The position numbers and the translations under genes were made by a program. A DNA stretch of 7,382 nt from an uncultured Oscillospiraceae bacterium. GTDB lineage: Bacteria; Bacillota; Clostridia; Oscillospirales; Acutalibacteraceae. The notes under the pieces are model-generated. The model was not told where the DNA came from and ran no database searches. It saw only the letters and a list, made by a program, of their open reading frames with translations. Shown here one piece after another: positions 1 to 5,758 of this stretch. Where the stretch lies: assembly GCA_902461995.1 (NCBI GenBank), contig CABQAA010000102.1, positions 1 to 7,382 on the forward strand, read 5' to 3'. Numbering within the stretch: the first letter of the stretch is position 1; each line of letters starts with the position of its first letter.

Positions 1-838
1 CCCGGAGCACGGCCTGACGCTTGGAGACATCTCCGCTCCAACCGGGCTGGCCGGCTTCATCGGTGCCCGTGAAGAACTCCCATTTCGAGCGGTCCATCAC
101 ATGGTCCTTGTGCACTCTGGCGAGATAGAGATTGACCGGATCGATGACCTGATTGGTAAACGAATCCCGCCAATTGTAGTCCAGCCCGTAAGCATAGACA
201 TAGTCGTCCGGGCAGTTTTCGCTGTTTTTTCCATAGTCGAGAAACATGATGGTGGTGAACACATAGTCGCTGAACATGGGCTCGTCGGTTCCCGTCCAGG
301 TGCGGCCTTTATCGGTGGATTTGTAGATGGAAGCGGCCGGCGCCTCATCGAAGATGCCGAACTTCGCCTTGCACAGGTCCTGCACCGCGAGATACAGCAC
401 GCCGTCCACGCAGACCATACCGGTGGGCTTGCGGTTGTATCTGTCCGGATCGCTCCAGACCTTGGCCACATTGTCACCGGAGGCGAGATTCAGCCCGCTC
501 AGGTTGTTTTCCCAAGGAGTGCCCCGTACCCGCCCCGTGACGATGTCCTGCCAGGGCATGGAGGTATTGAGTCCTTTGCCATCGCCGTTGGCCACATAAA
601 GGAAATCGTCCTCCGCCCAGGCGGAAGGCCAGAGATCGCCGTCACTCAAAGGGATGGACACCGTGTTTTTGTCCTCGATGTGGACGGAAGAAAAGAAGGT
701 GCTTGTCTTGTCGCTTGCAACGACATCCGGCAGCGGTTTTTTCATAACGCTCGTCTCCCCGTTTTTTGAGGTATGGCAGCCGGTAAGAAGCAGCCCTGCC
801 GCGCAGAGCAGGGATACCGCCGCTGTCCATTTACGCAT
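1..838 (-). CDS. DUF4185-like lipoprotein B, partial (C-terminus outside window)
   Basis: The frame is open from the ATG at 838 to the left edge (279 codons, no stop), so this is a 5' fragment of a longer gene. The N-terminus is a lipoprotein signal: MRKW, a hydrophobic stretch, then LLTGC with the lipidated Cys at residue 21. A short linker (about 22-44) leads into a beta-propeller-like region from residue 46. Visible landmarks are GDLWPSAW at 67-74, YVANGDGKG near 81-89, YNRKPTGMV at 134-142, and an Asp-box STDKGRTW at 174-181 (pattern SxDxGxTW). The protein is a close paralogue of the next gene upstream, by eye about 60-65% identical across the shared region, but lacks that protein's long Ser/Pro/Asp linker. 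The start is set by GAGAAAGG (850-857), 11 nt before ATG. It begins 34 nt after the stop of lipoprotein A, so the two are almost certainly cotranscribed. Family knowledge: DUF4185 members include endo-D-arabinanases (GH183). Assignment to that family is from remembered sequence patterns only; a sialidase-like or purely binding role is possible. Confidence 0.82.
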   Translation of the reverse strand, partial: MRKWTAAVSLLCAAGLLLTGCHTSKNGETSVMKKPLPDVVASDKTSTFFSSVHIEDKNTVSIPLSDGDLWPSAWAEDDFLYVANGDGKGLNTSMPWQDIVTGRVRGTPWENNLSGLNLASGDNVAKVWSDPDRYNRKPTGMVCVDGVLYLAVQDLCKAKFGIFDEAPAASIYKSTDKGRTWTGTDEPMFSDYVFTTIMFLDYGKNSENCPDDYVYAYGLDYNWRDSFTNQVIDPVNLYLARVHKDHVMDRSKWEFFTGTDEAGQPGWSGDVSKRQAVLR

Positions 839-872
839 AGTTTACCCAACCTTTCTCATCAAGCCCTGAGGT

Positions 873-2732
873 CTACCGGTAAAACACGGCGAGCTCCGCC
901 ACCGTGGTGTATCGTCTGGCCCCTCCCGGACGGCCGATGATCCGTATCGCATCCCCCGAACACTCGTCGAAGGTGATCGTATAGGTGGTGTACTGGCCGG
1001 TTGTGACCCCCTTGGGATAGTCCGGGCTGATCCGGCCGTTTTTTACGTCGGTCCAAACGCCGTTCTTCCGCACCTGTACCCCCAGGGTGGTGAACCAGCC
1101 GCCGTTGTTCTTCATCTCTCCGGTGGTATACTCGATCGTGTTGAAGCGGCAGATCTTATTGAAGCTGTAGCCCCAGAAATCGATCTCCTTGGCCTCCCCC
1201 GTCCAGCTCTGTTCGAAAAACTCCGTCGAGCCGTCGTTCAGTCGGTGGGGACGGGCGTTGCCGTTGCTCTTGCTGAGGATGACAGGACTGAGCGCCTCGT
1301 CCCGCGCCAGATTGTTCGATCCTTTGGCGTTGTTCGCCTGGGTATTGGACGGCAGGGAGACCGTCATCTTCCGCATGGCATATTTATATTGTTTAGTGTC
1401 GCTGGCAAAGGTGGTGGAGACGATATACATCTCCAGGCCGTCGCCGCTGATGAATTTGGAGGGCACCACGCAGCCGTATCCGCCGTATTTTGCGTCGTTC
1501 CACGGGTAACAGCCGAAATCCTTCTGAGCGAAGAGCTTGAAGGGACCGTAAGGGGTGGGGGATTCGTAAAATTCATAGGTATACTCGGTCCAGCTGGTGT
1601 AAATATACCGGTTCAGGGGCTTGTTGTACACGATGCTCCCCTGGGAGAGTACCGTCATATCCCGGATGCCCGTCATCCCCTCGGTCACATACTCGTACAC
1701 GCGCCGGGAATCCGACAGAACCGGCTTGCGTGCGCCGATGTCCCGGCTCCAGGAAGGGCTGGAGGACGTGCCGGAGAAAAACTCCCATTTGGAGCGGTCC
1801 TGCACGCTGTTTCCCGGTACCCGCGCCAGGTACAGGTTGGTGGGATCGGCCACCTTACCGGTAAAGGAATCCCGCCAGTTGTAATCGAGACCGTAGGCGT
1901 ATACGTAGCCGTCCGGGCTGTTTCCGTTGTCCTTGCCGTAATCCAGAAACATGATGGTGGTGAACACATAATCCTTGAACATCGGCTCGCTTGTTCCCGT
2001 CCAAGTACGGCCCTTATCGGTAGATTTGTAAATCGAAGCGGCCGGAGCGTCGTCGAAGAGTCCGTTGTCTGTGCAGCGCAGATCCTGCACCGCCATATAA
2101 AGGACTCCGCCGACCGACACCATACCGGTGGGCTTGCGGTTATATTGGGATCCAGACCAGACCTTGGCCACGGCGTCGCCATAGGCCAGGCCCTGGGTGG
2201 TGATGCCGGTAGAGGGGGTCCCTTTCAGGCGGCCCACCGCGATGTCACTGGATACACTGCCGAATCCCCGGCCGTCGCCGTTGGCCGTGTAGAGATAATC
2301 GTCATCCGACCAGGCTCCCGGCCACAGGTCGCCGTCGCTCGGCACACTGAAGGAATTGCGGTCCTCGATATTCACCGATCCGAAAAAAGTGCTGGTGACC
2401 GGGCCGCCGCTGTCGCCGATGGTATCGAGCGCCGTCCCCTCCGCAGGGGCGGGCGGCGTATCGGAATCAGAGGACGGCGGCCTGGCTCCGGAGGAATCGC
2501 TGTTGCCGGAAGAGGCCGGATCATCCGGGTTTGTGCTCTCAGGAGACGAACTCCCATCCCCTGTCGGATCGTTCCCGGTCGGTTCCCCGGACAAATCCGT
2601 CCCGGATGTCACGGAGGACTCGGAGCCGGACGCCGGATCTTCCGGCTTTTTCCCGCAGGCGGACACGAACAGGAGCGCCAGACACACCGCGCAAGCCGCG
2701 GCGGAGCGCAGGAGGTATCGTGGATGTCTCAT
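873..2732 (-). CDS. DUF4185-like lipoprotein A with C-terminal discoidin-like domain
   Basis: 619 aa, complete. The signal peptide ends in a lipobox, VSAC, with Cys at residue 26, so the protein should be anchored on the outer face of the membrane. Residues about 27-112 are a low-complexity Ser/Thr/Pro/Gly/Asp linker, as expected for a spacer through the cell wall. Residues about 113-458 are a beta-propeller-like domain with GDLWPGAW (134-141), YTANGDGRG (148-156) and an Asp-box STDKGRTW (237-244), resembling DUF4185. Residues about 474-619 look like an F5/8-type C (discoidin, CBM32-like) fold: they open with NLARDEALSPV and close with TVAELAVFYR, a usual ending for such domains. The start is supported by GGAGAAAGG at 2741-2749, 8 nt before ATG. 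It is the second gene of the operon, 74 nt after the GH172 gene. Likely job (inference): binding and cleaving an extracellular polysaccharide, with D-arabinan the best guess because DUF4185 proteins have been shown to be endo-D-arabinanases (GH183). I cannot map catalytic residues by eye, so enzymatic activity is unproven. Confidence 0.85.
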   Translation of the reverse strand: MRHPRYLLRSAAACAVCLALLFVSACGKKPEDPASGSESSVTSGTDLSGEPTGNDPTGDGSSSPESTNPDDPASSGNSDSSGARPPSSDSDTPPAPAEGTALDTIGDSGGPVTSTFFGSVNIEDRNSFSVPSDGDLWPGAWSDDDYLYTANGDGRGFGSVSSDIAVGRLKGTPSTGITTQGLAYGDAVAKVWSGSQYNRKPTGMVSVGGVLYMAVQDLRCTDNGLFDDAPAASIYKSTDKGRTWTGTSEPMFKDYVFTTIMFLDYGKDNGNSPDGYVYAYGLDYNWRDSFTGKVADPTNLYLARVPGNSVQDRSKWEFFSGTSSSPSWSRDIGARKPVLSDSRRVYEYVTEGMTGIRDMTVLSQGSIVYNKPLNRYIYTSWTEYTYEFYESPTPYGPFKLFAQKDFGCYPWNDAKYGGYGCVVPSKFISGDGLEMYIVSTTFASDTKQYKYAMRKMTVSLPSNTQANNAKGSNNLARDEALSPVILSKSNGNARPHRLNDGSTEFFEQSWTGEAKEIDFWGYSFNKICRFNTIEYTTGEMKNNGGWFTTLGVQVRKNGVWTDVKNGRISPDYPKGVTTGQYTTYTITFDECSGDAIRIIGRPGGARRYTTVAELAVFYR

Positions 2733-2751
2733 ATGATCTGCCTTTCTCCAT

Positions 2752-2782
2752 CGTCCGGGACCCGGAGTACGGGTCCCGGACG
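2752..2782 (-). other. intercistronic hairpin between GH172 and lipoprotein A genes
   Basis: CGTCCGGGACCC (2752-2763) and GGGTCCCGGACG (2771-2782) are exact reverse complements. An inner G-C pair (2764/2770) makes a 13-bp stem with a 5-nt loop. In the leftward transcript the hairpin lies in the 74-nt gap and ends just before the Shine-Dalgarno of lipoprotein A (2741-2749). No T-run follows, so it does not look like an intrinsic terminator. An mRNA stability or processing element that sets different levels of the two proteins is more likely. Confidence 0.75.
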
Positions 2783-2806
2783 GTCGTTTCGTCTGCGCAG
2801 AAAGCG

Positions 2807-3895
2807 TCAGATCACTTCCAGGTAATCCTTGTCGGCCAGAGGGGCGAAGGGCACGGTGGGCAGGGTCTGATACCAGAAGGCCACTGAGGCGATGTCGTCC
2901 TGCAGGGGCAGATACCGCTGCCCTTCCCGCCAGCCAAGCGCCTGAATCGTCACCCGCAGATCCGACTCAAACCGCACGGGATCGGTCACGTGCCAGCGAT
3001 AGAGACCGAAGCGGAACTGGCTGCGGTAGAGCTGATCGGGCGTCAACACCTGGTGCAGCCCGGAGTAGGGGGTGGAAAACGCCACGTAGCTGTCGTGCGT
3101 GACCGGATTTTCAAAATTGTAGGAACCGCAGAAATAATCCTCGGTGCCGGTACCGCAGATGGTAGGATAGTCTCCGTCTCCGTCCATGTAGAACTTGATT
3201 TCGCCTTCGCCCCACCATCCGGAATTGTTGACGCCCCAAGCCATATAGGTGCCGACGTAGTGTCCCCGTCCCTTGACGCCGTCCAGAATGGTGTACACCT
3301 CTTTGTACGGCAGGGGGTTGACCCGGTTGAACCTGGCGTGAAAATAGGCGCAGTCTTCAGGAATCTCGGTGAGGGCGTAATCAATCTGGTAATAATACGT
3401 CACCGGCTCCTCGTCCCGGTTTTCCAGCGTGATGCGGCAGCCGGTACGGAAGGGCATCTGCCAATAACAGTTAAAGGCGCTGCCAGGATTGACGCAGACA
3501 GCCAGAGAGGACAGCTGGGCATATTGGTTCCATCCGGAACAGAAAAAGTCACCGACCGGGGATTCCACGGACGGATTTTCCTGCCCGTCCCAATACATGC
3601 GGAGGATGGTGTTGCGCCATTTGCCGGTCGGCGTCATCCAGATGTGCTGAATGACGCCCATGCCTTCGATTGAGGCGATTTCAAACGTTTCTCCAGCCGG
3701 TATGACAATATAAGGATTGACCTTCCAGCCGGTGCCCAGATCCCGGGCCGCCCGAAAAGCGCTGCCCTTTTCCACAGGGCACATGCCGCCTTTGCCCTTT
3801 TCACCAGTGAAGTTTTCCGGGCAGATGGACCGGGTACGGGCGTCGGACAGGCGCATCAAATCCCCCATCGAATTGCAGATACCATTGAAGTTCAT
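2807..3895 (-). CDS. DUF2961 / GH172 family glycoside hydrolase, cytoplasmic
   Basis: 362 aa from the chosen start. It carries the family's landmarks in order: RTRSICPENFTGEKGKGG (20-37), IQHIWMT (82-88), LRMYWDGQENPSVESPVGDF (98-117), NCYWQMPF (142-149), YYQIDYALTEIPEDCAYFHA (168-187), GVKGRGHYVGTYMAW (206-220), WWGEGEIKFYMDGDGDYPTI (227-246), GTGTEDYF (248-255), YRWHVTDPVRFESDLRVTIQ (299-318). GH172 enzymes are retaining furanosidases. Known members act on difructose dianhydride I, alpha-D-fructofuranosides or alpha-D-arabinofuranosides, with two catalytic Glu residues. By motif these are probably E230 or E232 (GEGE) and E252 (TEDY), all present. No signal peptide is seen, so it should work in the cytoplasm on imported oligosaccharides. 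The start at 3895 has GAAGAAAGGA about 9 nt upstream; an ATG three codons earlier (3904) sits too close to that site. It is the first gene of the leftward operon. Exact substrate is not decided by sequence; family is nearly certain. Confidence 0.93.
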   Translation of the reverse strand: MNFNGICNSMGDLMRLSDARTRSICPENFTGEKGKGGMCPVEKGSAFRAARDLGTGWKVNPYIVIPAGETFEIASIEGMGVIQHIWMTPTGKWRNTILRMYWDGQENPSVESPVGDFFCSGWNQYAQLSSLAVCVNPGSAFNCYWQMPFRTGCRITLENRDEEPVTYYYQIDYALTEIPEDCAYFHARFNRVNPLPYKEVYTILDGVKGRGHYVGTYMAWGVNNSGWWGEGEIKFYMDGDGDYPTICGTGTEDYFCGSYNFENPVTHDSYVAFSTPYSGLHQVLTPDQLYRSQFRFGLYRWHVTDPVRFESDLRVTIQALGWREGQRYLPLQDDIASVAFWYQTLPTVPFAPLADKDYLEVI

Positions 3896-4033
3896 GCTAA
3901 CCATTCCTTTCTTCGTGTCCGGAGGAGTCGATTCCCCGGTGAAAGCACGTGCGTCTCTTCGTAATCCTGGACAGGAGGCGTCCGCCCCGATCAGGGCATC
4001 CGCCTTCCCTGCCTTTCCAAATGATGACAACAC

Positions 4034-4059
4034 AAAAAGCCATATGAAAATCATACGGC
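4034..4059 (-). terminator. terminator-like hairpin in the GH172 leader (possible attenuator)
   Basis: In the leftward transcript, GCCGTATGA (4059-4051) pairs with TCATATGGC (4047-4039) around a 3-nt TTT loop. This gives nine pairs including one G-U, followed directly by five T (4038-4034) then GTG. It lies about 35-60 nt after the predicted transcription start and about 140 nt before the GH172 start codon. Shape and T-run fit a weak intrinsic terminator; position fits an attenuator. The stem has only four G-C pairs, so efficiency is doubtful. Confidence 0.4.
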
Positions 4060-4080
4060 CGGCAGCTCTTTGTTCGGTTG

Positions 4081-4094
4081 TGACATCAATGTTA
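4081..4094. promoter_or_regulatory. candidate LacI-type operator, copy A
   Basis: TGACATCAATGTTA is a 14-bp imperfect palindrome (5 of 7 symmetric positions pair). With four more bases on the left (4077-4094) it matches the site at 5606-5623 at 17 of 18 positions. It covers roughly +1 to +13 of the predicted GH172 operon transcript, a classical place for a repressor to block initiation. The divergently encoded LacI-family protein is the natural candidate to bind it. Confidence 0.6.
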
Positions 4095-4099
4095 TATTC

Positions 4100-4128
4100 A
4101 GAATACCCTCAAAAAACCATATTGTCAA
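4100..4128 (-). promoter_or_regulatory. sigma-A-type promoter of the GH172 operon
   Basis: On the minus strand, a perfect -35 TTGACA (4128-4123), a 17-bp spacer, then TATTCT (4105-4100; 4 of 6 to TATAAT). Transcription should start near 4093, giving a leader of about 200 nt. The upstream side is rich in A and T runs. The weak -10 fits a regulated promoter. I saw no better promoter between here and the GH172 start. Confidence 0.6.
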
Positions 4129-4212
4129 CACCGAAACAAAAAAATGCACATTTTTGTTATGATTTCACATTATAAATTTTATTTTTTTGGGCGTTTTGTA
4201 TCCATTATCGGA

Positions 4213-4242
4213 TTGACATGTGACACAAACGTGTGGTATAAT
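4213..4242 (+). promoter_or_regulatory. promoter of the lacI-type gene, extended -10
   Basis: TTGACA (4213-4218), 18-bp spacer, TATAAT (4237-4242), with TG at 4234-4235 one base before the -10, an extended -10 element. All twelve hexamer bases match consensus. The predicted start is near 4249, about 47 nt before the ATG at 4296. Confidence 0.82.
4224..4235. promoter_or_regulatory. possible autoregulatory half-site pair in the lacI promoter
   Basis: CACA and TGTG flank AACG between the -35 and -10 hexamers, a four-pair inverted repeat. A repressor bound here would block the lacI promoter. It does not match the TGACATCGATGTTA motif found elsewhere in the window, and such short repeats arise by chance. 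Confidence 0.25.
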
Positions 4243-4295
4243 CCAGAAAAACACGGTCGGCAATGCGGCTTTATGCCGATCAGAAGGACCCAATT

Positions 4296-5312
4296 ATGAG
4301 CAACATCTATGAAATCGCCAAAATCACCAATTTATCGCCCTCCACGGTGGCCAGAGCCCTCTCGGGACGCGGCTATTGCAGCCAGGAGGCCCGCGAGCTG
4401 GTTCAAAAAACCGCCAAAGAGATGAATTACGTGCCCTCTCAGGCGGCGAAAACACTGCGCAGCAATATCACCAACAAAATCCTCCTGTCCATCCCCGATA
4501 TCTACAACCCCTTTTATTTCCGGATGATCAAAGGGGTCAGCGATGCCTGCGAACGGTTGAATTACCGGACCATCCTGCTCCCCACCAACCATTCTTTTGA
4601 AAAAGAAATACAGACGGTGGATTCCATGCGGGAGAAATTTGCGGACGGGCTGATCATGGTATCCTTCAACTTCAACGAACCGCTCATCGACCGCATCAAG
4701 CACTGTGCGGTGCCCGTTGTCATTACCAACTTTTATGAGGATTACAGCGAAAAAAGCAATTTCGACTGCGTGTATGTCGACCATATCAAAGCGACCTATC
4801 TCGCCACCAACTATTTGGTCCGCCGGGGGCACCGCCGCATCGTTTTTATTGGCGGAGATCCGTCTGAGCAAACGGGCGGCGAGCGGCTTCAGGGATATAA
4901 AAAGGCCTTAGAGGCAGGCGGCATCCCATATGAAGAGAGCTACTGCCTGCCCGCCGGTTTCAGCCGGGACACGGCACGGGAACAATTCCGCCTTTTTCTC
5001 GCATCCGGCGCCCCCTTCACCGCCGTCGTCGCGGCCAACGACCTGATGGGGATCGGTGTGACGGATGTCTGTCACGAAAAGGGACTGAAGATTCCCGACG
5101 ACGTTTCCATCATCACGCTCGACAACACGGATTTCTGCACCTGTGTATACCCGAACTTGACATCCGTGGATATGAAACAGGAAAACATCGGCACCATGGC
5201 CGCCGAACTGCTGCTCGAACGCATCCGGGAGCACCGCGATTTCCGCAAGAGCTTGTTGATCGAGCCCGAGATGATTTACCGCGATTCCGTGATTGACAAC
5301 AAAACAACGTGA
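4296..5312 (+). CDS. LacI-family transcriptional regulator
   Basis: 338 aa. The N-terminal helix-turn-helix is clear: IYEIAKITNLSPSTVARALS (4-23), followed by EARELVQKTAKEMNYVPSQA and the hinge helix AAKTLRS (50-56), whose Leu54 matches the DNA-intercalating hinge leucine of the family. The rest is a periplasmic-binding-protein-like sensor domain: IPDIYNPFYFRMIKGV, YLVRRGHRRIVFIGG, ERLQGYKKAL, VAANDLMGIGV, PDDVSIITLDNTD, and PNLTSVDMKQENIGTMAAEL near the end. No lesion is seen; length is normal. The start at 4296 has AGAAGGA 8 nt upstream; the in-frame ATG at 4263 lacks a ribosome site. Placed between the hydrolase operon (divergent) and the transporter operon (downstream, own promoters), it is the likely local sugar-responsive regulator, usually a repressor released by a mono- or disaccharide. 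The effector cannot be told from sequence. Confidence 0.95.
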   Translation: MSNIYEIAKITNLSPSTVARALSGRGYCSQEARELVQKTAKEMNYVPSQAAKTLRSNITNKILLSIPDIYNPFYFRMIKGVSDACERLNYRTILLPTNHSFEKEIQTVDSMREKFADGLIMVSFNFNEPLIDRIKHCAVPVVITNFYEDYSEKSNFDCVYVDHIKATYLATNYLVRRGHRRIVFIGGDPSEQTGGERLQGYKKALEAGGIPYEESYCLPAGFSRDTAREQFRLFLASGAPFTAVVAANDLMGIGVTDVCHEKGLKIPDDVSIITLDNTDFCTCVYPNLTSVDMKQENIGTMAAELLLERIREHRDFRKSLLIEPEMIYRDSVIDNKTT

Positions 5313-5331
5313 TATTTTTTGTAAATATCTG

Positions 5332-5360
5332 TTGACAAACGGCATATATCGGATTATACT
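5332..5360 (+). promoter_or_regulatory. promoter P1 upstream of the ABC transporter operon
   Basis: TTGACA (5332-5337), 17-bp spacer, TATACT (5355-5360; 5 of 6). It starts 20 bp after the lacI stop codon. Predicted transcription start is near 5367, directly before the 5373-5418 hairpin. Confidence 0.78.
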
Positions 5361-5372
5361 AAAAACAGATTT

Positions 5373-5425
5373 AGCACAATTTCAACGCAGAACCTTATTG
5401 GGCTCTCGAAATTGTGCTTTGTTTA
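5373..5425 (+). terminator. hairpin with T-rich tail, possible attenuator or lacI terminator
   Basis: AGCACAATTTC (5373-5383) and GAAATTGTGCT (5408-5418) are perfect 11-bp reverse complements around a 24-nt loop, followed by TTGTTT. Placed 60 bp after the lacI stop, it could end lacI transcripts. Because P1 lies before it, it would also form at the very 5' end of the P1 transcript. The T-rich tail is broken by a G and the loop is long, so terminator strength is uncertain. Confidence 0.45.
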
Positions 5426-5435
5426 AAACTCGTGA

Positions 5436-5452
5436 GACATCGATATCAGTTT
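5436..5452. promoter_or_regulatory. candidate LacI-type operator, copy C
   Basis: GACATCGATATCAGTTT matches copy B (5611-5627) at 15 of 17 positions, including the central ATCGAT. The 12-bp core GACATCGATATC is palindromic but for one pair. It lies between P1 and P2, centred about 17 bp upstream of the P2 -35, where a bound repressor could block P1 elongation or P2 access. Confidence 0.55.
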
Positions 5453-5457
5453 TGCTT

Positions 5458-5486
5458 TTTACAGATTTTGGAGAGCCAGGTATATA
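5458..5486 (+). promoter_or_regulatory. possible second promoter P2
   Basis: TTTACA (5458-5463; 5 of 6), 17-bp spacer, TATATA (5481-5486; 5 of 6). It would start transcripts near 5493, past the hairpin and copy C. In AT-rich DNA such matches can be chance, so confidence is moderate. Confidence 0.45.
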
Positions 5487-5605
5487 TGCAAAACGAACGT
5501 GCAACTACTATTGGGCGGAAATATTACATGAAATGGTGCAAAATATAAAGAGAATTATTGGATAATTAGTGAGTATCTTGGCAACGGCCGGTAGCTTATC
5601 GGTAC

Positions 5606-5627
5606 GTTGTGACATCGATGTTAGTTT
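5606..5627. promoter_or_regulatory. candidate LacI-type operator, copy B
   Basis: The core TGACATCGATGTTA (5610-5623) is a 14-bp palindrome with one mismatched pair and a central CG, the usual form of LacI/GalR-family operators. Its flanks match copy A on the left (GTTG) and copy C on the right (AGTTT), so it is the best-formed of the three. It also fits 12 of 14 positions of the remembered CcpA cre consensus, so catabolite control is an alternative reading. It lies 136 bp before the binding-protein start. Confidence 0.6.
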
Positions 5628-5758
5628 GACCTTTGGAGGTGACAATACCCGTTTTAGTAAATGTGCCAATCTCGTATGCGCATCGGATTCATTTCTGCCA
5701 TGTCGTTTTCACGCCGCCGGTTTTCGGCGAGCCAAAACAGAGAAAAGGAGATAGCGCC

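Larger units (their letters stand above)
3896..4295. promoter_or_regulatory. divergent control region between GH172 operon and lacI-type gene
   Basis: A 400-bp non-coding stretch between two diverging genes. From right to left it holds the lacI promoter (4213-4242), an AT-rich spacer (4129-4212) with long A and T runs that could act as an UP element for either side, the GH172 operon promoter (4100-4128), a candidate operator on its start site (4081-4094), a hairpin with a T-run (4034-4059), and about 140 nt of untranslated leader before the GH172 start. The leader is open in the GH172 frame back to an ATG at 4054, but that ATG has no ribosome binding site. Confidence 0.7.
5313..5758 (+). promoter_or_regulatory. 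long leader and promoter region of the binding-protein gene
   Basis: 446 bp, distinctly AT-rich in its first two thirds, with no convincing gene. In order it holds promoter P1 (5332-5360), a perfect 11-bp hairpin (5373-5418), operator copy C (5436-5452), promoter P2 (5458-5486), a small hairpin CCGGTA/TATCGG (5588-5602), operator copy B (5606-5627), an orphan GGAGG (5635-5639), and the true ribosome site AAGGAG (5745-5750). Transcripts from P1 would carry about 390 nt of leader, unusually long for such a gene. Confidence 0.7.

Noticed and set aside
101..769. A 222-codon plus-strand open frame
   Set aside because: Antisense shadow of lipoprotein B. Parallel shadows arise over lipoprotein A because the two genes are duplicates, which explains the similar-looking products.
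1245..2825. A 526-codon open frame on the plus strand
   Set aside because: It lies antisense over lipoprotein A, has no ribosome site or recognisable family, and is rich in Arg, Gly and Val as expected for an antisense shadow in GC-rich DNA. The minus-strand gene has lipobox, domains and operon context.
3896..4054. Upstream start for the GH172 gene at 4054, giving a hydrophobic N-terminus starting MIFIWLFVLSS
   Set aside because: No Shine-Dalgarno precedes it, the ATG lies inside the leader hairpin, and the added 53 residues lack family similarity. The 3895 start has a well-spaced ribosome site and a normal family length.
5311..5329. GATATTT and AAATATC inverted repeat across the lacI stop, as a terminator
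   Set aside because: Only seven A-T-rich pairs with no T-run after the second arm; too weak for an intrinsic terminator.
5293..5565. A 90-codon open frame after lacI
   Set aside because: It begins within the lacI end, has no ribosome site, spans both promoters and the hairpin, and resembles no protein family I know.
5633..5758. Extended start of the binding protein at 5633
   Set aside because: It would bury the signal peptide and lipobox 42 residues inside the protein; AAGGAG at 5745-5750 marks the 5759 start.
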